Under the pieces are notes generated by a model, which searched no databases, had not been told where the DNA came from, and saw only the letters and a program-made list of their open reading frames with translations. The position numbers were made by a program, and so were the translations under genes. 64,000 bases of DNA from Pollenia angustigena (Eukaryota; Arthropoda; Insecta; Diptera; Polleniidae), in NCBI GenBank assembly GCA_930367215.1, contig OV884059.1:233119803-233183802 (forward strand), given 5' to 3'. Positions 21,659-33,689 of the stretch are shown piece by piece (within the stretch, counting starts at the first letter, position 1; each line of letters opens with the position of its first letter).

Positions 21659-21804
21659 ATACCCAAGTACACTGATCAAAATACTAATCAAGCATTGTGG
21701 TAGTATTAGTGAAAATTTAGATTTGACGGGGAATATAACGTCCAACACACGAACACGTGTGAATTCGCCTGATGGACACGGATTCGACAAGTATATTTGG
21801 ACCT
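21659..21804. mobile_element. GGCCAAATAC-family MITE, short copy
   Basis: Member of the family with copies at 24752-24948 and 53805-53997 (shared: actgatcaaaatact.atcaagcattgtggtag and cacgtgtgaattcgcctgatgga). TAA flanks at 21656-21658 and 21805-21807. It lacks the central tgtgtcacaccgac segment of the longer copies and its left terminus is decayed. Confidence 0.7.
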
Positions 21805-21807
21805 TAA

Positions 21808-23165
21808 GAAAGAGGATGTTACTGATTGCAACAACTGGAGAGGTATCAATTATGTGCGCGATAATGAGAGTTTTAATGAAGATCATCTATGAACGAATGA
21901 TAACAGAAAACTGCGCCCCGAACAAGCAGGATTAAGAAGTGGCAGATGGTGTGTCGATCAAATTAACACCGTTATCCAAGTTTTCACAACTTACCGATAG
22001 CTAAAGGTAGGATTTTATCGGCCGTATAAAAAATGTTGCACTATCACAACTTTATAATGGAACACTTTTTATTCGGCCGCTAAAATTCGACCTTTAGCTA
22101 TCGTTAAGTTTCTATTCATACGGCCCGATCTCGACAAAATGGGAGTTCAACATAAGATCATTTATATAATACGATGAAGCTATGACAGTTCTCAATGCAC
22201 TGTACTTTATGAAGGACAAATGTCTGGGGCCCATTTACAACCATGTCTGCTATCCCCATTACTGTTCCTTATTGTAATAAATGCAGTTTCCCTGCGCACA
22301 AATGATGGAAATGTACGTGGAATTGTTTGTGACCCCCTATTAGTCGCCTGAAATCTCTTGACTACGCTGATGACAAGTGCAACCTATCCCAAAAGGCTTT
22401 GTGATGTGCAAGTCAATCTAGAACTCCTTCTCTAGAAACCCCAATCTTGTTTATACTTTTTACAAACTCTTATGCATCGGATGAAAGAATTTAAATAATT
22501 GGGTAGCATTATTACAGAGAACGGTGGAAATGTAAAAGATGTTGGAAGCCTTATTAGCAATGCACTTGGTGCGTATACGCAGCTGCATTGGATATGGAAA
22601 CCTGCTGCCTACAGCGCTAGAAAAAAATAAGCATATTAAATCCTGTGTTCTCTCAATGCTTCTTTTAAGGGTGCGAAAATTGGTTTGTAAAAGAAGTTAT
22701 AAAAAATAATAAATAGATCTTTCATCTCCAAAGAACAATCACAAAATGAACAACAGATGTTGGAGACATTAACATCAAAGTGCGTAGAAGAAAATTTGGT
22801 TTCTTCGGTCATCCACTTCCACCTGGGAAGATAGGCAACTATTTTTTTCAACCCACCAGGAAGCAGAAAATCCGAAAGGCCAAAAAACATCTGGCGGCGA
22901 TCCTTACTATGATAAATAGATTCCATACCTCAAAGTCTTGAAAGAACCTGCAACAACATTGGCGAGCTCAAAGATAAAGCCGCACGTTGACAGAGATGGA
23001 GACAACTTATAGATTGCCCATGCCCAGTAATTAATGACGAAGAGCAAGGTTTATATATAAAACGTGTTGTTGAACGCTGTATTCGTTAATGGTGATTTGG
23101 CAAAACAAAATGAATGAATCTCGGCTACTTCTGAAGCTGAATAAATAAATTAAATAAATATTTCA
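21808..23165 (+). pseudogene. 5'-truncated LINE: RT and C-terminal remnant
   Basis: Non-LTR retrotransposon remnant. In scattered frames one reads DCNNWRGI and LRPEQAGLRSGRWCVDQINT (RT palm start), then after a nested MITE GVQHKIIYII, CTVLYEGQMSG, LSPLLFLIVINAV, and a DYADD-type active-site equivalent (tgactacgctgatgac, about 22358-22373). GSIITENGG (thumb) follows at about 22500, and a C-terminal stretch ending in GELKDKAA and CPCP near 22960-23020. Many stops and shifts kill it. The 3' end is a TAAA-rich tail (23139-23161). The domain order is normal but the region between VFTT and GVQHK is mostly missing. I do not assign the clade with confidence. Confidence 0.75.
21978..22127. mobile_element. 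Hairpin MITE nested in the LINE
   Basis: Arms gttttcacaacttaccgata and, on the other strand, ggccgtatgaatagaaactt..cgatag pair over about 40 bp, sharing gatagctaaaggt and cggccg.ataaaaa. The outer arm text (ttttcac.acttaacgatag) is related to the element at 30850-32425. It sits exactly in the gap of the LINE reverse transcriptase. Confidence 0.6.
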
Positions 23166-24574
23166 CAGAAACAGCTTTAACATTATGACTGCCATCAAAT
23201 GTCAAAGTTTAAAAGTCCCTATTGGAAGAGCCTCTAAATTCTAATGCGACTTTTTTTTTTGTCACTCATTTTTTTTTTTTTTTGTCAAATATTTGATAAG
23301 TGTGAACTACTTAAGACTACTAAATATTTTGGCTTTTTGATTGCCTGCTGTTGGTAGTTAAAATTAAAACTTTTTTTTTGCAATGACTAATCAAGAATCG
23401 TCACTTTTTTATTTTTTTAGAAACCGTAAAAAAACTCACTGCTACCAGTTTGAAATTTGGCATTTGCAACGAAATAACTTGAAATCGCGTTTTTTTTCTG
23501 TTTTATTTTGTTTATATTGAAAGTTTTTGTTTGATTTCTTTCGTCTGCAGTATTGTTTTTTTTTAGGTTCCGTTCGTAATAACATTTTTTAATTTTTATT
23601 TATTATTTATAATGTGTACGTTAAAAAAGGTTTATTTCATTTTATCGTTCCGAAGTTGGTAGTCAAGTTGGCAGCAGTTGTATGCTGCTTCCATTTTATC
23701 TGTGGCATTTGTTTTATTTATTTTGCAGATTTTGAATTGTATAAGTTTTTTTTAAGGTTAAATTCTGTCTTGTTTTGTGTCTAGATATGTTTGAGTTCGT
23801 TCACCGTTTTACCTAATTTTTTTAACTTTTTGTTGTTTTTTAAACCAGCAAAAATAATAATAAAAAAATCGTATAACTAAATTAACAATTTATAGAAAGA
23901 AATAATGCTGATGTTTAGTTTTTTTAGGGAAGTTTTTAAACTCAGTTCACTGTCTTAGCTTTAGGATTTAAATTTTGGCAATAAAACAGTTAAACTTAGG
24001 CCAAAATGATTTGGAGAAAAAACAAAAATCCTTTTAGGCCAGGATTCATCATCCTAGACCATCGTACGATTCACATACACGAAAATCTGACAAAATTCTA
24101 ATCGACATGACAAAAATGTCTGCAAAATCTGTTGTCAATGCCAAATTATCACACAAAAAGATCCAAAATCATATGACTAGGCTACTTTACAAAAAAATGC
24201 AACCCTGATCGCATAGAATCTATCAAGGCGATTTCATTTTTCAGGTGGCGTAGAGAGCGCAGCTGAGCTACTTTCTTTCTTACTTAGAGAAACGAACGTC
24301 AAATGTGGCACCTGTTTTTAAAATATCGATCAACAAAAGTAATTACACCAGATTCAGAACGTGATTTAAAAATCATGTCTTTTTTCAATTCCTTTTTAAA
24401 GTGGCTTCCAAAACAGATTCAATCGATGATTTTTTTCCCATGATTTTATTCCCGTTATCGGTAATTCTTCTTTACTGGCTTATTGGTAAATACAAACAAC
24501 TTAAACGGACTCCGTGTGTTGTGTTGTAAAGAGATGTTGTCACATTGACATAAAAATAAAATGAAGCAATTTAA

Positions 24575-24611
<37 letters not shown>

Positions 24612-24740
24612 AATGTGTGCAAAGGAAAATATAAAAAAAAGAAACAGAGAACAGAAAATTTGATTTTTTGCCTACCCCGCTTGCTTCTCCACACCGTTCG
24701 CCTACAAACATCAGAAATCATAGAAAAAACCACCGTCAGA
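23166..24740. other. AT-rich stretch, poly-A run only
   Basis: No gene or known repeat was seen. An uninterrupted run of 34 A occupies 24576-24609. Confidence 0.5.
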
Positions 24741-24751
24741 ATCTAGTGTAA

Positions 24752-24948
24752 AGCCCCAAATACACTGATCAAAATACTCATCAAGCATTGTGGTAGTATA
24801 AGTGAAAATGTGTTTGTATGTGTCACACCGACAATGCTGGATGGAGGAAAATCAAAAAATTTAGATATGACGGCGAATATTACATCCAGCACACGCATAC
24901 GCGTGAATTCGCCTGCTGGACAAGCATTTGACAAGTGTATTTGGCCCT
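24752..24948. mobile_element. GGCCAAATAC-family MITE, 197 bp
   Basis: Ends AGCCCCAAATACAC and GTGTATTTGGCCCT, flanked by TAA at 24749-24751 and 24949-24951. The interior contains tgtgtcacaccgacaatgctgg and gcatacgcgtgaattcgcc, shared with 53805-53997 and, decayed, with 43282-43440. Harbinger-like by its 3-bp duplication. Confidence 0.8.
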
Positions 24949-25510
24949 TAACACTATAATAACAAAATATAATGTTGTGTTTTTGGTGTTGTACATGCTG
25001 TTGTATCACCACCACCGTTTACATGAATTCGCCTTGGAGTCTATCATTTTATGAAAACATTTATAAGCATTTCCAAGTCGGACAGACTTGTCAAAAATCA
25101 TACTTTATGAGCACACATTATTTTTCTGACAAATCGTGCAATGCGACTAATAGGAAAGGCAGTAAAGAAGTGGTACGTTTGGAACCACCTGCAATAGTTT
25201 CTCCAAAGCTTTAGGCTATGAAAGAATTAGCATATTTTCATTCCAAGGCAGAGTTGGTACAATCGATCCCTTCTCTGAACAGAAAACTGTTGCTAGTTTG
25301 TATATGATAGCTTCTGGCCAGTTCCAGTTAGCGTTCTCATTCATCAAACGAATCTTTAAATTATAATTCCGTCGTGTTCATGTTTAATTTAATTTTTTAA
25401 ATTGGTAAAAAAATGTTTTTATCTAAAGTGCCAGCTGATAGAAATGAACTACATACTGTGAATAAGCCAAATCATTAAACTTCGTAATAGTGCTTTTTTT
25501 AATGTACACC

Positions 25511-25675
25511 CAAGGCGAATTCGCCTGTATGAATTATGAGATAGAGAGCTATGCTAGCTGTCCCTTTTTTGTATGTAGGTATAGGTTTTCTAAATGTCAA
25601 CTACATAAAAAAAGTGCAGCCATGATAACTCACTCTCATGAGGTCTGCTGCAGTCACCTGTATGAATTCGCCTTG
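25511..25675. mobile_element. Possible hAT-like MITE, CAAGGCGAATTC ends
   Basis: CAAGGCGAATTC at the left and GAATTCGCCTTG at the right, with inner caggtg/cacctg also inverted. Flanks tgtacacc (25503-25510) and tgtgcacc (25676-25683) differ at one base, compatible with an aged 8-bp duplication. Solo gaattcgcctt ends occur at about 25024, 39613 and 51918. Confidence 0.5.
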
Positions 25676-25829
25676 TGTGCACCTCTTTCGTTTTGCTATT
25701 TATGATAGGCACCTAGGCTTGCCAGATAAAATCGGCAAAAAGCTTGACATTCAAAAGAAAAGCTTGATTTTTCTTGACAATAAAAAATTCGGTTAAATGA
25801 ACAAACAAATTTATATTGTTGTTCACAGT

Positions 25830-26050
25830 TTGTTATTTTTACAATACTGATGATGTAATACGTAGCGAAGCTGATTTAACGATGTCCGTCTATCTGTCCG
25901 TTGGTTTGTCTGTCCGTCTGTATGTTAAAATGGGTTTTCTTAAGAAGATATTTATACCGCGAATAGTCCGGAATTGAAATTCTGCCAGATTGGTGCACAA
26001 ATAGCTGAGATATCAGGAACAAATTATTAATGCCTCTTATTTCTACACAT
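25830..26050 (-). repeat. DINE-like fragment (GTCY block)
   Basis: Contains gatttaacgatgtccgtctatctgtccg, ggttttcttaagaagatattt and cagattggtgcacaaatagctgagatat, matching the GTCY microsatellite and adjoining block of the minus-strand copy at 36913-38160. Both termini are missing. Confidence 0.55.
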
Positions 26051-26133
26051 AAATCTTTAAGAATAATGGTAGTGAAAATAATCTTGTTGTTCTAGGATTT
26101 TCAAATATGTGAATAAATAAATAAAAATAAAAA

Positions 26134-27310
26134 AACAAGTTAGAGTGCTATATTCGGCTGTGCCGAATCTTTGATACCCTCCACCGACAGTTCAAATGTT
26201 TAAGGAGTAATATCTGTATGATGTTATTATTATCTTAAACTGTGACGATTGGTTATTAATTATGGTTTTAGGCGACTAAACTGTTTTCCGGTAGTAGGGT
26301 TTATATGGGGCCTAGGGTAAATTATGGACCGATCATCACGAAATTTTACAGTATCATTTATAGTCCTATACACTGAAAAAATTTTCTTCACAGATCCAAT
26401 GAAATTTACATTAAAATTCAACCTCTGTAACCCTTCATTGGATTAATGAAATATTTCATAAAATCAATGAAAATTTTGCATTAGTTTAATGACAAACGTT
26501 TATTTTATCCATTTTTTCAATGAGGATTCATAAAATCAATTAAAATGTTGTCACTGATTTTATTAATCCTTCATTAATCCAATGAAATGTTACATAGGTT
26601 GAATTTTAATGTAAATTTCATTGGATCTGTGAAGAAAATTTTTTCAGTGTAAAACTGTGACGAGCCAAAATTTGTTATGATTGCATTATTTTTTACGGTT
26701 TTAGGCGTACTAAACTGTTTTCCGGTAGTAGGGTTTATATGGGGCCTAAGGTAAATTTTGGACCGATCGTCACGAAATTTCAGTGTTATTTCTAGTCCTA
26801 AAAAACTGTGACGTACCAAATTTTGTTACGATAGCGTTATTTTTTACGGTTTTAGGCGTAAGTAGTGTAAATTATGGACGGATCTTCACGAAATTAAACA
26901 GCGTGATTTCCAGTCAAATAAAACAAATTTTTCCAAAATCTTATCTCATTCCGTGCCTTGTTCCAGCATTTATGTTATTTTTTTGTAACAAAATTATCAA
27001 TTTTTTTAGGTGGTGGTTCCACATTTTGATTCATAGCTCTGGTCCTACCGAACCGATTTTGCTGGATTTCAATCCCAAACTGCTTAGGATAACTACAAGC
27101 AATTTGGCACCAAGTTTGTTCATTTCTTTTGAGTTGTTCGAAAGTGAGCGTGTTTTCAACAGACGGACAGACAGTCGGACATGGCTAAATCGACTTAGAA
27201 TTACTCAAGGACCCAGAATATATATACTTTATGTGGTCTGAGATGAATAATAAAAAAGTTTCACACGGAATGACAAACTTAATATACCCTCTTCACAACT
27301 AATTGTGGTT
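26134..27310 (+). repeat. DINE-like element, short copy with three tandem units
   Basis: Starts AACAAGTTAGAGTGCTATA with the same terminal hairpin as 10009-11872 and follows it to the gcaatttggcaccaagtttg and acagacggacagacag blocks. It breaks off at ctaattgtggtt without the terminal gagggtataaaa. Only three 153-bp units are present (landmarks 26271, 26704, 26855, the last shortened by about 37 bp) against nine in the other copy. A 279-bp MITE is inserted between the first and second landmarks. Confidence 0.75.
26371..26649. mobile_element. 279-bp TA-flanked palindromic MITE, copy 2
   Basis: Same length and termini as 8342-8620. TA lies at 26369-26370 and 26650-26651. The equivalent tandem unit without insertion (around 10855) reads tttataaaactgtgacg, and here the halves ..ctata and aaactgtgacg are separated by the element plus one extra TA, which proves a clean insertion with TA duplication. 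Confidence 0.92.
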
Positions 27311-28157
27311 ATAGACAAAATATTATTTGACCAGAAAGCCTGGTTTTGATACAGAAACGCTAATTCCATATGAGATAAAAGAACTTTATTTTGCTCTGAT
27401 GTTTCGTAAAATATATCTAAATCCGAAATTGATTTCTAAAGATAAAATATGAAACATAAAATTAATTGATTGTGTAAAAAATAAAAAACCAATTAGACCC
27501 TGACAATCTTTCTGCTATATATTCTTCAACTATTCTTTAGGATAAACATTTTCATAATTCTTTCAGACAATTAATTTTAACTGCAGGCGAAATATAAATA
27601 CCCCGTATATTTTTGTGTGTTTTTTTTTGACAATTTAATGGAAACTTTTGTAAAATTCCGATTTAGCTTGGCAAAATACATTTGTTCTTGATTCTTGACA
27701 CATATTAAAAAAGCTTGACAATCACGCCAAATCAAGCCTGCCTAGCAACCCTATAGGCACCATTATTTCGAAAGCATTTGCACAAATTAAGAAGTCGCAA
27801 AATAATTTGTTCGACTTCGCAAAATTAGTTATATGGTGTTCAGATTTACATTTTTTATTGAGTTAATATTCGGTTTATTGACAAAATAATCTTTCTGTTC
27901 ACACACACACAATTTATCTAACTAAATTAGCAATTAACTCAAGCAAAATGTAAACAACTTTTGACATCTTAAAAAAATACACAAATTAAACATCTGGCTT
28001 TTGCATAGACCTAATGGATGGACCTTTGTTTTGTTGATATTTCAGTTGCCAAATGCCAAAACACTTTGTTTAGTGAGTTATGTTTTGCTCACTAAACACA
28101 CTTGTGACAGTGTTGCATTTTCATTTTACTTATTATATTTTCAACAAAATTCTTTTA
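27311..28157. other. AT-rich stretch, no gene seen
   Basis: No gene or repeat family was recognised. A short cacacacacac run lies near 27901. Confidence 0.5.
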
Positions 28158-28160
28158 TTA

Positions 28161-28279
28161 GTCTGGTTTCACACTACGCAGGTTTTCTTGCAGAAAGTCT
28201 GAGTTTATTGACGTGAGGGGAAAATAATATGCAATTATTATCTCTTCTCTCACCAATAAACATACGAGTGAAACGAGAC
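28161..28279. mobile_element. Harbinger-like hairpin MITE, GTCTGG ends
   Basis: Ends GTCTGGTTTCACACT and (complement) GTCTCGTTTCACTCG, flanked by TTA at 28158-28160 and 28280-28282. Internal tttattg.tgaggggaa and ctcaccaataaa pair with each other. Related to 53210-53352 and 59058-59170. Confidence 0.7.
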
Positions 28280-28401
28280 TTAAAAACAGAACATTTTGTT
28301 TCCTGCTTTGTTGTCATTTGCAGCAAGTCAATTAGTACAAAGCTGTTTTTTTTGGCTAATTTACTAGCGTTAATGTGTGAAATATTTGATGTGGCAATAT
28401 A

Positions 28402-29148
28402 CACACAGAAAAAAATACCAATGTTAAATTAACATGGCGAAATTTTGATTGAGAATCATGGTAAATTTATGCAAAAGTATGCCCTTTATTTAAATTTATC
28501 ATTATTTCATATACATTTTTTTTAAATAACCTTAAATCACGTTTATTTAATATTATTCACTGTTAAAATAACATTGTTCAATATTGAATCCATAATATTA
28601 AAATTACTTAAGTACTTAAGTATGTACAATTTTTTATTTTCATGTTTAAAATATGATATAAAAAGAAGACAATTCCCGTATTCTTTTAATTAAATTTTTT
28701 TAGTTAAATAGTATATCAAGTTTTCAGAGTAGAATGATGACGAAAATCATATCGGGCCATTCTGCTGATGCTTCTGTTAACAAAGGAAAATACAAAATAA
28801 GTGCAAGATGTGTAACAGGGGTAAGTGCTTTAAATTATTCTTAAATAAATGCATATGTTGTCTCTGAAGTTTCTTCTCACTGTTATATCACACTCAAACC
28901 AATTTGATTCTACATTGAATTAACGTTGTTTCAACTTGAAATAACTTTCATTCAACCTGGTTCGGATTGTTATTTCAATATAAATAGCATTTTGCTCTAA
29001 CATTACTGCCATGTTAAATTAACATGAATTATATTTATTTTAAAAGAAAAAAAGGTTTTTCGCAAGTTATTGTAAAATCATGCTAAATTAACATGAAGTA
29101 ACAATGAAGCAAAATCACCACGATTTTACATTGATTTTATTCTGTTTG
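28402..29148 (+). mobile_element. TA-flanked MITE with conserved core, copy 1
   Basis: Left end CACACAGAAAAAAATACC and right end complementary to it but decayed (attctgtttg), TA at 28400-28401 and 29149-29150. The arms are built of gttaaattaacatg words. The core at about 28700-28830 contains gagtagaatgatgacgaaaa, gggccattctgctgatgctt and gttaacaaagg, and ends acaggggtaagtg. One frame from ATG 28737 stays open through the core to that GTAAGT. Confidence 0.75.
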
Positions 29149-29274
29149 TAGGCATTTGACAATTAACAAAAAGATTATATTACATTACAAACGTAAGGGA
29201 CTTGTTGTCGCTTGCTTAAGTTGTCGATTGACATCCTGGGCCAGGCTGTTAAAATTAAAAAAAAAACAAGTAAG

Positions 29275-29849
29275 AAAGTATAGTCGGTCAAGCCCGACCA
29301 TATGATACCCTACACCACAGTATTTAAAAACACATCATGCTTATGTGTCCATATAAATATAGATTTATCTAAGTTTATAAACTTCATGAAAATCGGTTTG
29401 AAAGTTTGTGAGAGGCAGAAATTGCCTCCTACCTCCCGTTGTGGTCCTATTTTTGAAAAACTGTATAGCTAATGTGTCCATATAGATATGGATCTATCTA
29501 TGTTTTAAATTTCATTGAAATCGGTTTGATAGTTTCTGAGAGGAAGAAATTTCCCCCTACCTTCCCTCGTGGTCCAACGATTCGGCCCATTTTCAATAGG
29601 CTTGGTCCTTGTGCCAATGCCAATGACCCAAATTTCATCAAATTATCTCCAAAATTGCGACCTGTACCTTGCGCACAAGGTTACATGGACAGCCAGCCTG
29701 CCAGCCGGACGGACATCGTTAGTTCGACTCAGAAAGTGATTCTAAGACGATCGGTATACTTTAAGGTGGGTCTAGAATATTTTAAGGCGTTACACACATC
29801 AGCACAAATGCATAATACCCTCTCCACTATTGTGGTGTGGGTATAAAAA
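29275..29849 (+). repeat. Second DINE-like family, copy 2
   Basis: Same opening (AACAAGTAAGAAAGTATAGTC), hairpin and closing ccactattgtggtgtgggtataaaa as 13757-14465, with one internal module fewer (two instead of three). An A-rich tract precedes it. The cagccagcctgccagccggacggac block is the equivalent of the GTCY region. Confidence 0.7.
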
Positions 29850-30849
29850 TCCTGCCATTTTAAAAATAATTCAACTGAACATTTTGTTTGATTTTAATTT
29901 CACTCGATTTCGATTTCGAAAACATGGCTGAATATTTTTCTCAAGCCTTTTTTTCATAGAAAACCCAACTAAAATGTTGTGCAAAGCCAAACTACAGGAG
30001 TTAATTTAAATAAAAAAAATATTACCTCATTATTAATTCTTTGAAATTTTGTTGAAACTAAATTTCTGTTAAACAAATTAGTGAACATTTTTTCAAATAC
30101 TAAATTGTACAAAAAAATCAACGTTTTCCATAGAAATTGATTTTTGTTTAAAATATTTTTTAAGTTTTCAAATAAATTCATTGCATGTCATGCATCAGCC
30201 ATAATGTTTATGCATTATGATACAAGTATCCATGTATGAATGTTCATACATATTTCTAACCCGGGTATGCATTAGACCATGTTTAAATTTGTTATTGTTA
30301 TTACTATTGAAATTTTGTAAAACCGTTTTATTTTGCTAAAAACGAAGAGATTTTTGTCTGTTACTGATTCTCTTAATTGCATTGCAGTTTTCAAAGTTTC
30401 TCTTTTTTTTTTTTAATTCTTCCCCTGTAAAAATCTTACCAAGTGGTCAATTTTAATTTTTTGCTTTTGTTTATATTTTTTGTTTTTGTTGCTTTAGAAA
30501 ATTACATTGCATTCATGTGCAATTATATTTATATTTTTACATTTTTGTAACGCTTCAAAGATTTCCTTCAGTTGTTGGTGTTTTTAAACGCATACAAATA
30601 TATTTGAGGCTTCCTTCCTTTAAGTGGTCTGCTTGCTGCACTATGGAAAATTCTTTTGTGTTCATCATTTTATTAAATATTTGCAATGCTTATTTTACTA
30701 TCTCGAAAGCTTGAATTTTGTAGTTTGTTATAAAAACATGTTAAACCAAGACAGACAGAGTGCTATTTACAATTTACAACAAAGTGAATTTTGTGGGAAA
30801 TTCATGATTCTATCTAATGAAAATATTTGTTTATTAAAAATTTCTTTAA
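29850..30849. other. AT-rich stretch, no gene seen
   Basis: No gene or repeat was recognised. Frames on both strands are AT-driven and lack domains. Confidence 0.5.
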
Positions 30850-32425
30850 GGCCCGTTTTCACGACTTAACGATAGATAAATATAGGAAGTTATCGAACAG
30901 ATAATGAGTTTTTAATTATCACAAGTTCCCTTTTATTTTAAAATGAAGAATAAGGTAAAGAGAGGAACGTTCTACCTTTAACTTTTATCGTAAGGTTTAG
31001 ATTTGAGATTGCCATATTATATTCAGATATTTTTTTATATATGGCAACTCCAAGTATACTTTTATTTTGTAAATTAATAACAAACTCGTATTTTGACAAA
31101 TAAAATTTACAAAATGTTAAATTTGTGTGTACGCGGTATTTCATTAATATTTGCCATTATTAAACAATATTTGTGCACACAAAAATTTAAAATGAGAAAA
31201 GTAAAAGAAAGTACGTAGTTGCCAATTCGTATTTTTATTTTGGCAAAACTAAGTCTGTGTTCATACGGCTCTTGTCTTATTGACATGATTGCTACTTTAT
31301 AGGCGAGAGGGACGAGGGGAAAAGAAACGAGTACACAGATGCATGTACTGTCTTTACGTCCGACCGTAAATGTAATTAAATGCAATGTAAAGTACCGTGA
31401 CGTACTGTAAGGTCGTTTGTGCACTTATAGAACATGTAAGAACGTGTCAGCTGTTTTTCACAACCAAAAACAAAAAAGCATTAGTATTCATAAAACAACA
31501 CACACTGTGATGAGAATTAAAAATGTTGAAATGGTGACCGCTTTGCAGAAAAAGTACCAAGTGATTTAAATAGTATTAAAATTGTATTTCTTGCATGTAT
31601 AAATAAATAAATAATTTAATATTTGATATTAATATTACAGATTTACAAAAAACGAATATGTATTATATCATATTCGTACACATGTTCTTACATTAATTTC
31701 AAAATGTGCATACACCTAAACAAGGTTTTGATACCACTAAAAACCAGACTTTGTTTGTTTGTGGATATGTATACATTTGTTAATTTTATACATCTAAACA
31801 TATAGTTGTATAAATGAAAATATGTATGGATTGTAACTTATTTTGTCAAAAGTCCACAGATATTATAACTGAAAAAGTACCAAACAAAAAGAGTGATTTT
31901 ACCCGCATTGCATTTAAAATATAAGCAGCCCATCACTATCTACAACTGTCACGTAACCTCGTAATGAAATTATATTTTCTACAGGTTGGCACGTTACGGT
32001 TAAGTGACATTACAGTCAGTTAAGCATTTGCATTGCTTTCCATATAACAGAAACGATCAGCTGTTTACATTACATTTACATTTCTACATTTACGGTCGTC
32101 TAATGGGACCTTTATTCGTTGTTTAATTTTGTTTTCAATAAAATAAAACAAAATAAAAAACATGTCGTCAACATGACATGATTCATTTGAAAGCCAATTC
32201 ATGTTCAAAGAAGAAAAAGGAAGAATCTTGTCAATAAGACATGAGCCGTATGAACTCAGACTAATCGGTATTTACTTTTGTATTGGCACATTTTTAAAAA
32301 GGTTAAGTTTATTTTATACAGAAGTTGTGAAAACGAAAAATAGTTGAAGATAACTTTATTCCTCACTTGTGCTAAAGGTACCATTAACTATTTCGATCTT
32401 TAAATGTAAGTCGTAAAAACGGGCC
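30850..32425. mobile_element. GGCCCG-ended element hosting another MITE
   Basis: Ends GGCCCGTTTTCACGACTTA and the complement of taagtcgtaaaaacgggcc. The flanks are TAA-like on the left and TTA on the right, so the duplication is imperfect or shifted by a base. A 1-kb Harbinger-like element (31253-32261) is inserted inside. The outer arm text recurs in the small MITE at 21978-22127. Confidence 0.6.
31253..32261. mobile_element. Harbinger-like element, 1 kb, TAA duplication
   Basis: Ends GTCTGTGTTCATACGGCTC and the complement of gagccgtatgaactcagac, with ttgtcttattgaca continuing the stem; TAA at 31250-31252 and 32262-32264. Just inside the left arm is gctactttataggcgagagggacgagggg, shared with the 147-bp MITE at 7819-7965. 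No transposase frame is visible. Further ~30-bp inverted text (gaccgtaaatgtaa / atttacggtcgt, about 31370 and 32080) hints at another nested hairpin. Confidence 0.7.
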
Positions 32426-32429
32426 TTAC

Positions 32430-33689
32430 AATTCTCTCTTAAATCAATCATGTAGTTGAAAGTGCTTTCTGTGCCTATAATTTAGTCCGTCACTGTACAT
32501 ATATCCACTTTCTATACCTAATTAGTTAAATAATTTAAACTATTTTCATTTCTTGAAAGTTTGATGTTGATTCAAATCAAGTTTTTAATTAAAAGAAAGG
32601 TTTTTCAATTTATTTTATTATCATATAATTTAATTAATTTAATTTTGCATCTACAGTTTTATTATCTGTAAAATCTAAATAATTTTTCACATTATTTTGC
32701 ATTACAATACTTTTTTTTTTTGTTTGTTTGTTTGTTTATTTTGCAAACTTTAATCTTGTACGTACTTTAGGGGTAATTAAATTCATCAGACATTCACTCA
32801 TTTCAATTCACAACAATTCACAATACACACCTCAACATAATTCACTTCACCTCACTGAAAATGCATGTAAACATATAATTTAACTAAATAGAGTTCAGGC
32901 AAACGGCTCGTAGCGAAAGAAAAACATAACCAAACACATGAAGTTTGTTAGTAAGATACTTTTAATATTTCGTTAAGTCTATAGCAATTTTGACTTTAGT
33001 TAACAATCATGTACAAGAAACAAACAAGTGCAACAAAAACAAAACTAAGAGGGGACTTGGGCAAGAGGTGTATTGAGTTTTGATTTTAAAAAATTTCTTT
33101 ATTAAATATGTAAACCAACTCACAAATGTTCGATCTTAAAAAATAAATTTGTAGATAAAATAAAACTTAACATCTAGTAGGAGATAACTCTTTTAACATT
33201 CCTTTTAAATAATTTGGAACAAATATTTTTCATATTTTTTACAAAGAAAGTCAAATACAATGAAGAAAAAACAAAAAAAAAAAAAAAACTGAAATGTGAA
33301 TGTGAATAAATTACAGCAACAAACGTGGGAAGTGCAGGAATAAAGACTCTTATTAAAATAAATAAAAATATATAATTAATTTCAACATTTTATGTTTAAA
33401 AGTGTTAAAAGCATCATGGAAAAACTTAAAAAAAAAGTTTTCTTATATTTAAAAAATATTCAAAGGAAACAATTTAAGATAATTTTATTGTATTGGGTGT
33501 GGTTTTTAAAGACTTCAAAAAATATTGTTAACTATTTTACATATGAATTTTTGCAAAAATATTTCAACCCAACCTTAAAAAATTCAACATTTATGCGAGA
33601 CATTTTTTTGAATAAGGAGTTTAATTGTATTCAATTGAATTGACTAAAATCTTTTTATAAGCTATATTTTAACACAATGAACTATAGAT
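32430..33689. other. AT-rich stretch, no gene seen
   Basis: Contains a (gttt)n run near 32722-32735 and poly-A near 33280. The 83-codon frame at 33392-33643 is AT-driven and Lys/Phe-rich, without a domain. Confidence 0.5.
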
